NCBI GenBank assembly: GCA_013350335.1
Contig: CM023535.1
Span: 23,715,746 to 23,779,745 of the forward strand
Length of the DNA stretch: 64,000 nucleotides
Reading direction: 5' to 3'
Source: Chimonanthus salicifolius
Taxonomy: Eukaryota; Streptophyta; Magnoliopsida; Laurales; Calycanthaceae
The notes below the pieces were generated by a model that was given only the letters and a program-made list of their open reading frames with translations, was not told where the DNA came from and did no database searches. The translations under genes and the position numbers were made by a program. Shown here in pieces: positions 24,193 through 36,100 of this stretch (position 1 is the stretch's first letter; each line of letters opens with the position of its first letter).

Positions 24193-27100
24193 AAGCCCCC
24201 AACTTTTGTTCTTGATTAATGAACATCTTTGGCAAATGCTTCATAGTTATTCATCTTTCATAAATTCAAGAATTTCACATCTGACTATGAAATACGAATG
24301 CCCCAGCTGTCCCTATTAATCATGACTCCAAACCAGAAGGTCAACATAATAGAACTGAATCCTATGATGCATCCCATGCTAATGTATGCAGAGCATAGGT
24401 TGCTTTGTATGTGGTAAGCTCGGGACCATAGAGCCAATTGTTGGCATAACTAACAGAAGAAAGCAAAATGCTGGTGGAAAAGGTGCATTCCACATTGCCA
24501 ATTCGGCTGGAGGTGGAAGAGGGTGAAAAGAGGTCTTATGTGTTATTTCTGAGTGCATGTATGCTGACCATGACCTCTATGGATGGTGGATTGATTCGGG
24601 TGCAATAAAAAAAAAAGCCATTTGGAAATTGATTCATATTGTTAGGGACATTAGAGTGATGTATAGGGATAGAGCAGTTCACTTCAGACACATTAAGAAA
24701 TTTGGCCAACAGTGTTGCGTACTTTCTTGCAAAGATAGGCATCGAGACACAAGAGGCTGAATTTTTGTAATGGGTGTATGGGGCTACATTTTGTTTTGTT
24801 ATTTTGCAATTTTTTTTTGAAACAGTGACAAATAATTTCATTAGTTTATGTAAAGAATACAGATGTGGTCGAACCAAGTATAGGAGAGTGATACAAGGAC
24901 GAGCTTCAGGTGGTTCAGATGTCCCTCCTCCTGCTACTTAACATATTCCAGTTGTCCCTCCATCGCTCGTTGATCGAGAGTATATTGAAAGCCACTTTGC
25001 AGAACTTCGTCACAACTAGGACGAGCTTCGTAGAGATCACATGGAGCTGCATGGTGAAGTTTCTTCTCTTAGCACTCTCTTGAAGAAATCGGCCAAGAAA
25101 ACCTTGAAGTACTTTAAATGGCTCGCCTCATCTTGTCGCACCCCGGATGCACTGCCTCCACCTACTACGGGATCAAGCTCAGAATAGTCTCTTGTTGAGA
25201 AGGATTCAATGAACATGTTTTTGATTTAAACGGCTAAAGTTCAATTTGGCTTTTTGGATTGTATAAATCCCTTATACCTTTTGGATGACTTAATGTTTCT
25301 ACGGTTGATGGTTTATTTTTTCATTGGTTTATATTGTCTATATGCCATGATGATGAATGATTAATGCTTTTGATGGTTTTTCTTTGGAATCATGTTATTA
25401 TCATTTAACTTAACGTTGAAAATTTTGTTTACAACCTTTGTCAATTTTGACAAAAAGGGGAGCATCTAACGTTGAGGGGGAGAAAATAAAAATTCCACCA
25501 TACATGCCTATTAATTTATCTTTTGCATGAATATATTTTATTTATGCCGGCATGTCTTCAGGGGGAGAGAAGAGAAAGTAAAAGACTGTTAGTCTCAGTG
25601 GTGCATGTTAATGAGTCTTGTAAAATCATTTTGTAATGGGTGTATTTGTTTTTGGTTTCAAGACTTATAATTATTTCAGTCTGTATTTGGTTTCAATAGA
25701 CTCTGTATTTTAAAAGTCTAGGTTTTGTCACGAAATTGACAAAAGGGGAGATTGTTAGTGCCCCGGTTTGACCGAGTCACCTTATTGTCAATTCCATGAC
25801 TAAGTCGAATCTTGCCTTGGAAGTATCAAGTTCGGAGAATCAAGTTGATCGAAGATCGAAGGAAAGTTGTGGATGAATCTCCGTGTGTTTGACAACTAAT
25901 GCAAGTAAAATGGCCATAGTGGACAATAAGTTGAAACCCAAACACCCTAGAATAAAGGATTGTAATGTAGAATATATTATGAAACCCAAAATCGCAAGAT
26001 GCCCGTCAAAATCCATAAAGTCATATATTTGTCTAACTATCAGGCTCGAGTACTCGAGACCTGGTCTGAGTACTCGAAGCACTGTTGTATCAGAGAGCAA
26101 GCCTATTTACAAAAGGAATTAACCAGCTCTCTGGCTCAAGTAGCGAGAGTGTGGAGACAGAGAGAGCAGGAGCAGAGAACTTACCTGGGCAACGGAGTCC
26201 CGCGAGCATGGGGCAAGAATCACTATTCCAGGGAGTTGGAGTGGCAGGACGTCCGCAACAAGAGGCAGAGGACTCAACATAACCCAACAGTGATCACCAC
26301 TTTCTTTGAAAATCTCCCTGTTTCTATCTCCAGAAGCTGGCTAATGGAGTTGTTTAGCAAATGGGATCGTGTTGTAGACGTATTCATCCCTGAGAAACGG
26401 AATTGGATGGGAAAGAAATTCACATTTGTGAGGATGTTGGGAGAAGAGGCAGCATCAAAAGCAGTCCAGGATTCCAATGGTCGTTGGGTTGGTGACAGAA
26501 GGATCGTAACTCAAAAAGCAAGATACGGAAGAGAAGGAAGCAAACAATAGGTTCAGGGCATGGTCTTGTTCAGGTGGGTGTTACCATTCCTCCTCCAGAA
26601 CCAGTAGGTAGGAATTCAAAGATAACCCCAACCTCGAGTAGTACCTGGGCCGAGGTCTTGGCATTCCCATCTTTGGAAAAAATTACATGGGACAATTAGT
26701 AATGTTGTCAAAATCGTATGAGTCACGAGTCAACTCGGAGTGTCTAGCGATTCAAATCGCATAATGAATCAGTTATTATAAAAAATCATATGAGTCTTGG
26801 GTTGACTCGCAAATCCCAACAAATTGTTGTCTCGAACTATTCAAATGGAATAAGGAAATAAGATGAGAATGGAAGAAGAAAATAGGTACCTGTGAAGGGA
26901 AAGTACTTGTTTTCATCTTCCACACTTTCTTTTTTTTCATCTTCCTCTTTCTTCTTCTTCTTCGTCTTCATTTTCTCTGCTATTTTTCAGTTTCGCTGTC
27001 TGCTGTCTCCTCTGCTTCTTGCTTTCGTTTTTTTTTCATTCGTTTCTTTCAGTTCGGTAAACCCTAGCCCTTTAGTTAACTTCGCAAATGCCCTTTTAAT

Positions 27101-30100
27101 TAGCATAACCCATCGAATATGCCCTTTGATTTAAGTTAACTTCGCAGGTCCAAGATTTTCTCTCATTTTTGCCGTTAATTTTTTAGTCTTTTTTTCTTAT
27201 TAAGGGTTATTTAATAAGATGAAAAATATTTCTTCTAAATTTTTACTATTTTTTATTCTTACTAATTTCTTATTAGTTTTTAGCAATAAACTAATCACTT
27301 TTTTTTCTAGGCTCAATCTTTTGTATCTATTTTAAAAAATAATAGTTCTAATTTTTAAAAAAAAAATATTTGATGGAAGTTATTAATGGTTATTTAAAAT
27401 TTTAAATATTGTTGATTTATTTGTTGATTTCTTAAATTTATTTGTATTTAATATTTATATTTAACTTATATATTTTTGTATCTTTTTGTGGATGGTTATT
27501 TATGATGGATGATAAATGTCAAATTTTATGAATTGAAAAAAATCTTATTATTCTATGTCATGTTATATGCAATTATTGTATAAATAATAATTTTAAAAAA
27601 AATATTATGAATCTTATGATTCTACAATTTACGATTCACAATTCACACCCCTAGACAGATTCACGATACGATTCGAGTTTGACAACATTGCTTGGTAGGG
27701 ACCAGAAGGAAGGAAGGAAGAAACACCTACTGATTTCGGCTCCCTCCATTGACATCACAATGAAGAGAGAGACATTGGATGAAGCATACGAATGGCTCCT
27801 CAGATTAGTGGTGGCAGCTGCAGAGGCACATATCAGCCCGCAAGAGGCCAGTCTCTTCTGTGAAAATTGGGGCATTAACAGCTCAACAGTTCGGTGGCTA
27901 AGAGGCTGCAAATTCTTGATCTCTACATGGACGAGGGAGGAAGCACTGGAGTGGCTGGGAAATAAGGAATGGATCAGTTTCTTTACTTCAGTGGAAAGTT
28001 GGCACCCTAACTCATCCCCGTGGGTCCGTTGGGTGTAGGTACACTGCTTGGGCTTTCCTCTAGTGACTTGGGACCGATCTTCCATCTCAATTTTTGCAAC
28101 CAGCTAGGAAGGATTTTGAAAATAGATGAAGACAATCTCACTAAGAATGATCTATCCTCACTAGAATCCTCCTGGAAGTGGAAAACTCCAGAAAAAATCC
28201 CAGAAGAGGTGATCGTAAGGGTCTCTGATGGATCGTATATGGTCCAGATCAGAGAGATGGCTTTCATTATAGACCAAACATGGAAAGATCAAATGGAAAT
28301 GGAGAGAGATGACCGGAATTGTAACATCACCGTTCCTTAGGCCACCAGCAACTGGTAGTTTGACTCCGAAACTATCGAATGTGGAGGGGCGAAGGTGTGG
28401 GTGCTCAAAAATCGAGGTACTACCTGAGCTGGAGAGCAAAACCCAAGACACGCCTCACCTATAGCTATTTGTGGAAGGAGAGAGTGGTTTCAACGAATGG
28501 GAGGAAGAAACGTGCCCTTGACTTCCAACAATCTTCAGCCACATTGCACGCAAGCGACAAAGGCTCGATGGTAAGATGCGACGGCACGCCTGCATTGATT
28601 ACAACCTCGCATGCTCCAAATAAACCGTTGCAAACCAATCACGGAAGTGGAGGGGCGAAGAAAATGGGGAAAGTGATGGGAGACGAGGGAGCAGAAGGCA
28701 GTGGATATCATCTGGAAGATTCGCAGTAGGGAGGAGAAATAAAAGGGATGGTTACGGGCCTGGGTCGGGTATGGATCGAAAGCCCACTTGGAAGTTCTTA
28801 TTAAACCAGACCTGAATCATATTTTTTCAGGCCCAACTTGGTCTCAACAACCCTCTGGCCCAAACCAATTCCCTCATTATTAAACTAATCCAAGGCTCCA
28901 AGCAGTTAACTCCTCCCTCCCAAATGGCAACAGAGAATCCAGGAAAAAAAGGAAAAAAAAAAAAAAGAATTGTGCAGCATCGGAAGGAGGGAAACAGAGG
29001 GTCGCCGGAAGACATTCCTAAGGATGATGACCAGAACCTTGAAGCACAGATGGAGTCTCTGATTTCTCCAAAAATAAAATTGAGGAGTGAAAGAAAGGAA
29101 AAAAAAAAAAGGAAAAATAATAAAGAATGCTGAGGAAAAAAAAATAAGAATAAGAATAGAAATGTGTTGGGGAGAACCAGAGACTCGTCTGTTGACGGTT
29201 TTAGATGATCGTGGCTACAGTTCTGATGGAAGCAACTCGAAGGGATGGCGCTCAACACGTGTCAGATCCGTCCCACTCTCTGTAGAACATGTTCCTTGCC
29301 AAACTTAAGATCGGGGATAGAATCAGAGGATGAGAAAGAGGGTGGCCCTACCGTCATTCCTACTCGAGTCGGACGCTGAAGAAGAAATTTTGGTTTCATC
29401 CGATGAAGACGTAGTGAAATGCAGAGAGAAATTACTACAGGTGAGTAGTCAGGTAGCAGCAGGACCAAGCAGAGTGATTTCATCGAGTAAGGTAGGGGAT
29501 AATGTAACCAGAGACAAGAAGGTTTACCGGGTGGGTGAAGCCATTCTAGCTTCTAAATTGGGATTCAGCAAAGATGATGCCAAGAAAATACTCTTTGCAG
29601 GAAGTAAGATGGGAATTAATTTTTTGAATCTGCATTCAGCCGAGGTCGTCCTGAAGTGGATAGATGAACGAGATCGGCATTCATTAGACTCAAGGCATGC
29701 AGACAGATGATCCAAACTGACAGGACCGATGAGTTCAGCAAACCTCTGGAAAGTCTATACCTCTAAGAGAAGGGGCTTGAGTAAGGTGAAAAATCAGGTT
29801 GCCCAATGAAGCTGATCTCTTAGACTGAAATGGAGAGCCATTCGTGGAATTTTTAGGAAATATCGGGCTGATATTATTTTTCATGCAAGAAACAAAGAGA
29901 GAGGTGATTGTAAACAGGGACATCAGTGAGATTTGGGGGTCTAGATCGGCATCTTGGAGTGCCAAACCATCTGAACAGGAACACTAAATTTTACCATCAG
30001 ATGGCCAAAGCAAGGGCTATGGTGAATTCTATGAAAGCCGTAGTGGTGAATGGTAGAAGGGTGGAAGGGAAAAGGGAGTTACGGGCAGCCGTCACGAGCT

Positions 30101-33100
30101 ATTTTGCCTCTATTTTTGCTCCAAATGGCCAGGGTATCTCATCCAGTCAGAGCACAGAGTGTCCTACTACACTACCTTTGAATCGTTCCGATTCACACCC
30201 CCATACTCAGTTACATCCTTCGGGCCCAGATGCCAAGATCTCTCCTCCTGCAGGTACTACTACTTTTTTTTCCTCCTTGTCCTTAGACATAGCTATGCAC
30301 CTCTTACCCCCGGTCATCTCGAATCAAGGTATATTTTTCCTCCTTTTCAGTCTAGATATCCTTCGCGCCTCAGCAACGCAGATGTACGGAAATTACTAGT
30401 ACACCAGTTGGGGCCCTCGGAGCTACGACTACATCAGCCAGGAGCAGAAGCGGACCTGAGTAGCCGAGCGAGTCGGGGTATACTTTTCCTCCTTTTCAAT
30501 CTAGATATCCTTCGTGCCTCAAGCAGGGTAGATGTACGGATGTTACTAGTACACCAGTTGGGCCCTCGGAGCTACGACCACATCAGTCAAGAGCAGAAAG
30601 CGGATCTGAGTAGACGAGAGTGGCACTTGTGGACGTATGTGCATAGATCAGTTGCGGATCTGAGCCCTCGGCATTAGCACATGGAGTCCTCCTTCGCGAC
30701 TCAACACAATTCTCGGTACTTTAGCAGGGGAGTTGAGCGGCAACTTCCTGTTCACCGACAGTGTCCACATTTTCCAGCAGCAGGCTAGGATCGGAGTGGT
30801 CAGCTATCTCACATGGAGACAATCCTTCCTGGACCAGGTGCTACCCATCCTTATGCATTATTCCATACAGTTCCTTCTTCTGCATATCACACCTCGAGAG
30901 GAGTCCTACCTAGAACTAGTGGGGGACATGTGGTTAATCCATTTAGTGAAGGGGTTATTGTTTCTAACCTTAGACCTATACCTATAGCTCTCTCATCGAG
31001 CCCTAGTGTTGCCTCGAGTGATAGGACAGGCGGTTGGACAGGGTCTGGGTATCCACTTCTAGAGGGGGTTTCTTTTTGTTCTCTTCCATTAGAAAAGATA
31101 GCATGGTTAGAAAGGTAGTTTGAGGAGACAGAGGTGTTGGATGCGCTACACAGTGTAGATGGGGATAAGGCTCCGAGCCTCGACGGTTTCAATTTTAAAT
31201 TCCATAGGAGTTGTTGGGCTATAATTAGGGAGGATTTCCTAAAATTCTTCAGGGAGTTTCACAGGAGAGGGGTCTTGAACAAGAGTTAAACATAGCTTGG
31301 TAGCCTTAATCCCAAAAAAGGAAGAGGGCATCAAAACTTTCTCACTACAGACCTATAAGCCTAGTAGGGTGTGTGAATAAGCTGTTGGCCAAGGTCTTAG
31401 CTGCGAGACTTGGTTCGGTTCTTAGGGCGGTTAATAGGGGAGTTGCAGGAGGCATTTATTGAAGGAAGACAAATCTTGGATGGAGTGTTGATAGCAAATG
31501 AACTAATCCATGCAAGATGCAAGGATGGCCAAAGGGGTGTGCTTTTAAAGGTAGATATGGAGAAGGCCTATGATCATGTCAGATGAGAGGTTGTAGACTA
31601 TCTTTTTGGGAGGATGGGTTTCGGCCCCAAGTGGAGGGGTTGGCTGAGGGCATGTGTTCAAGATTCTTCCTGCTCAAGTTTGGTAAATGACTCGCCTATA
31701 GAACCGATTAAGGCTACTAGGGGTTTACGCCAAGGGGACCCATTATCCCCATTCCTTTTTACCATGGTAACCGAGGTACTCAATGGTCTCATGAGTCGAA
31801 CCAAAGAGACAAATCTCATTAAAGGTTTGGAGATCTCCCCTAGTAGTCTATCAATCAATCACCTTCAGTTTGTTGATGATACTTTGTTGTTCTACGAAGC
31901 ATCTAGTGAAGAGCTATTTGGGGTGAGAGCTGGTCCTAAGGTGTTTTGAACTTGTATCGGGCCTGAGAATCAATTTAAGGAAAAGCAATATTATTGGCCT
32001 GGGGGATAGAGATTGGGGAACTCAAAGTACTGGCAAAGGAGATAGGGTGTGGAGTTGGCAAGATCCCATTTACATACCTTAGATTGCCTGAAGGTGGGAA
32101 TCCGAGATCCAAAATCTTTTGGGAACCCGTCCTAGAAGGAGTATCAAAAAAGTTGAATGCCTGAAGTAAATCTTACCTCTCACTGGGAGGTAGACTAACT
32201 CTAGTCAAATCATGTTTGGTGAATCTTCTCACCTACTATCTCTATTTGAAATACCTAAAGGAGTGGCAAAATAGATGGAGAAAATTCAAAGAGGGGAATA
32301 TGAATGCAAGGAAAATCCACCTAGGTCAAATGGGAAGAGGCTAGAGATATGGGGGAGAAGGGTGGGTTGAGGATTTACAGTATCAGAGACAGGAACCATG
32401 CCCTACTAAGTAAATGGCTATGGAGATTCGCTTCAGAGAGAGAGGCCTTGAGGAGGAAGGAATTAGTAGCGAGATATAACGTGAGAGATCCCAAGGGTTG
32501 GAGATTAGGTAGTAGAGCTGCTATGGATGGTTCGTCGATAGTAAAAGTCTTGATGGGGCCAGGGAGCGGGGAAGGAAAGGTTGGAGAGATATTTCAGAAG
32601 GGGAATAGGTTGCAAGTTGGCAATGGCAGTAGAGTGTTGTTCTAGAAAGATATATGGGTAGGAGAGAGTTCTCTAATGGAAGTATGTCCCTGACTTTTTA
32701 GAGTAGCTCAAAATCGTGAAGCTTTTATCAATGATTATTACAGAAAGGTCAATGGTACATCACAGTAGGTCCATATCTTTCAGAAGGACCTTCCGGGACT
32801 TTGAAGAAGCTATCCACCAAGCCTTGTTAGGAATCCTAAGAGATATCAATTTATGGATAGAGGATGAGGATAAGTGGGCTTGGTCCATGGAGACGTCGGG
32901 GTCTTTTCGGTAAAATTAGTCCTGAGAGCAACATATACAGCAATTCAATCTCACCCCCTATTTGCAATCTTGCCTGGAACAATAAGATCCCCCCTAGAAT
33001 CCAGTTTTTTTTATGTGGACGGCCTTGAAGAAGAGGATACTAATAAGACATCATCTCAGGAGTAGAGGAGTGCTTCCGGAAAAGGCACCTACAGTTTGTC

Positions 33101-36100
33101 CTTTGTGCGAGGACGAAGAGGAGACAGTGGACCATTTGCTATGTAAGTGTTGATTCACGTGGGTTGTGTGGTACTCTTTCCTGAGGTTGTTTGGGTGCTC
33201 ATGGGTTTTAGGAAGTGGAGATGAGGATTTATTTGTGGTGTGGATGGTGGTGGTTGGGGGGGGGGGGGGGGGGGGGGGGGCGCTGGAGGGGGGGGAGGAC
33301 CTTTAGAGGTAGACATAAAGTGCCATGGAAAATGGTTCCATTCGCCGTCTCGTGAGCAATTTGGAAAGAACGCAATGGGAGATTTTTTAGGAAAAGAGGG
33401 GTGCTCTTAGAGATATGTTTGAGAGGGCGAAATAGCAGATGATATGTTGGTTGTCTGTGTGTAAGAAATTTTCAGGTCTAGCACTAAAGGATTTCTATTT
33501 GTCTTAGGAAGGATGTATGAAAGGGGTCGGTAGAGGTCAAAAGCGTACAGTTCAATGGGTAGCGCCTCCCCTAGGTTCATGTAAATTGAATGTAGATGAG
33601 GCAGCAAGGGGTAAGCCCGGTCCGGCAGGTATAAGTGGTGTGTTACATGATGATAGAGGTAGGATGTTAGTTGTCTTTTCTAAACCAGTAGGGGTAATAG
33701 AGTCAAATGAGGCAGAATTGAGAACAATCAGGAGAACCATTCAGGTTTGGTCCAGGTTTAGGAGCGGTGACCTCATTATCGAAGGTGACTCGACTAATGC
33801 CATGTCTTAGGCTAGTAATAGGAAATTCCCCTGTGGAGGTTGGTATGTATTGCTAGGGACATTTGGAGGTTGTGCCGGTTGGGAGGCATCACTTTCACTC
33901 ACACACCCCGATCGGCAAACATTGTAGCATACTTCTTGGCGAAAGTTGGTATTCTTAAGCAAAAGCCAGCTTTGGAAATCTTTTCTCACCAGCCTTAGGA
34001 GTTAGGGAGTTGGGGTCCTCTTAGTAGATGACTCTCATATACCTGGATCCTTCCCTTGTCCCTCTTCTAATTATAACGGAATCAAGTTGTTAATGTTTCA
34101 AAAAAAAATTAGAGAGCAAAGACAGTTATTAGAAAAATAACCAGCTCTCAGTCTCGAGACCTCGAGCCCTAGCTCAAACATTGTAGCATACTTCTTGGCG
34201 AAAGTTGGTATTCTTAAGCAAAAGCCAGCTTTGGAAATCTTTTCTCACCAGCCTTAGGAGTTAGGGAGTTGGGGTCCTCTTAGTAGATGACTCTCATATA
34301 CCTGGATCCTTCTCTTGTCCCTCTTCTAATTATAATGGAATCAAGTCGTTAATGTTTCAAAAAAAAATTAGAGAGCAAAGACAGTTATCAGAAAAATAAC
34401 CAGCTCTCAGTCTCGAGACCTCGAGCCCTAGCTCAAGCCCTCGAGAGTACCTCGAGTACTCGAAGAATGCTCCTCGAGTACTGGAAGGGTAGCCGTTTGC
34501 TAATGTGTACTAGCCGTTGTACGCTTAGAGTACTCGAAGACTAGCCGTTTTGAACTGTGATATTATAAATAAAGGCTCGTTTTTCAATGGAGATTAAGTC
34601 AGTCAATTAGTGATTAAGCATAATCCGTCCCAGACTCTCCAGAGAGGTTCCAACCCTTGCAAATCACTTTTGAACCTCTCCAAATCACTCTAATCACAAA
34701 ACCAAATGTTTATGGGATTCTATAAGTAGTGTTAAGCTTCTTCATGGATGTGATTAAGAGTTAAACCATCTAGGGATTACTGTAGAATCATCAACCTACC
34801 CTAGACCCAGCCTTGTCTCGGTTGCAATCACTAGAGCATCCAAACTTTGAAGATCGAAGATCGAAGATCGAAGGCAACCCAGAAGAACACAAATCAAGAT
34901 GTTTTGAAGCAATCCAAGGCAAGTGTTCTTACTTCTTATTTTATCATTTATTGTAAGGTGGAGTAGACCTCTATGATCGAACTACTACAAAAAATAAGCG
35001 TCAAGGAGTAGACCTCGGTGGTCGAACCTTTAAAGATCTAGGTGTGTATTGTTAGGGTAGTTTACCCTTTCATAGTGTGTTTCGGATAGCCCAAGGTTGG
35101 GTGAGTCCAAGAATGGATGTAGGTTCAAATGAACCGAACCACTATAAATCATTGTGCACGTGCGGTTTGCTTTGTTGATGTGATTGCTAGAATTATCTGT
35201 TTATTCCGCTGCACACAATTTGTTTAATTATTACACATTTGGTTAATTCATCTTAAAAGGTAAATAAAATTTGGAAGAAGTCCTATTCACCCCCTCTAGG
35301 AACGTGCATTGGTCTAGCCCGAACTTACAGGACCCATTTCTGGACAGAGTTGACCAAATCATCTTACTTTGGAAAGTCAACGTTTTATTTTATTTTTTTT
35401 GAGGTCCAGAGGTGTCTAGGCGTCGCACCTGACTAGACCTTTGGGGTGTGTGAAAACCCCCCTATCCGCACACACCAGGTAAATCGATGGGACCTTACTC
35501 TATACATATTCCCATGGGAAGTGGCCCTTCATTGGAGCTCCCATGGTTTGAACCCAAGACCTCCCTCTAGAGATCTTACTCCTGGGTAAATCTGTATTCT
35601 ATTTATAGTGATGTATACTCTCTTTCTCAATGACATCCAATACAATTTCAAAGAAGAATTCTTATCTATATTCTCTCTTCTCCTCCTTTTCTTATTATTA
35701 TTCGACACCCATTACATGCCAGCTGCCAAAGGTCTAGTTTTTATCACCATAACTAAGGTAAAAGATTTTTGTTACCTTTAGTGGTAAGTCAGAATTTAAA
35801 ATCATTAATGATTAAAATTTCAAGGGTGGAGGTGGCCTCAATAGAACAAAACATTGTTTAAGATGATTCTGGCACATGCATAGAAGACAAATACAGCCTA
35901 GTACAAAGAATAAAAGAGTTACGTGTAGATGGTAATATTACTGAGGCACTGTTGGAGACTTGGATTGATATTGTAACAATCAACAAGATAGATTATGAAG
36001 CATTGTTGAAAATGTAGAACTTAAAAAAGTAAACCCCAAATAGATGAGATAAATGGCTTCAATGACGATGACGACTGACAAACAATCTTCCGAAAAAAAA

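Larger units (their letters stand above)
26132..34110 (+). mobile_element. L1-type LINE inserted in the SIRE LTR
   Basis: An ~8 kb non-LTR retrotransposon reads, in order, an RRM-like ORF1 piece, an inserted DNA element, an ORF1 middle region, an endonuclease scrap, a foreign segment, reverse transcriptase, a zinc-binding domain and RNase H. It ends with an A-run at 34,100-34,108. Candidate target copies begin AGAGAGCAA and end AACCAGCTCTC (26,092-26,131 and 34,111-34,149), about 40 bp and diverged. All frames are broken, so it is inactive. The LTR continues on both sides. Confidence 0.85.
24820..35329 (+). mobile_element. SIRE/Maximus-like copia, 3' part, hosting a LINE
   Basis: Internal sequence at 24,820-25,752 ends in ACAAAAGGGGAGAT, a polypurine tract, and TGTTAGTGCCCCGG opens the 3' LTR at 25,753. 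The LTR resumes after the LINE and ends CACCCCCTCTAGG...CGAACTTACA at 35,329, the end type of SIRE/Maximus LTRs. Without the LINE and its duplicated junction the LTR is about 1.3 kb. Upstream of the tract a decayed frame near 24,955-25,185 reads [14 protein letters not shown] and [18 protein letters not shown]; it lies in the post-pol region where SIRE elements may carry an extra frame, but it is not assignable. Pol and the 5' LTR are missing. Confidence 0.8.

Noticed and set aside
26892..27134. Ser/Phe-rich plus frame
   Set aside because: T-rich DNA inside the DNA element at 26,701-27,689; low complexity.
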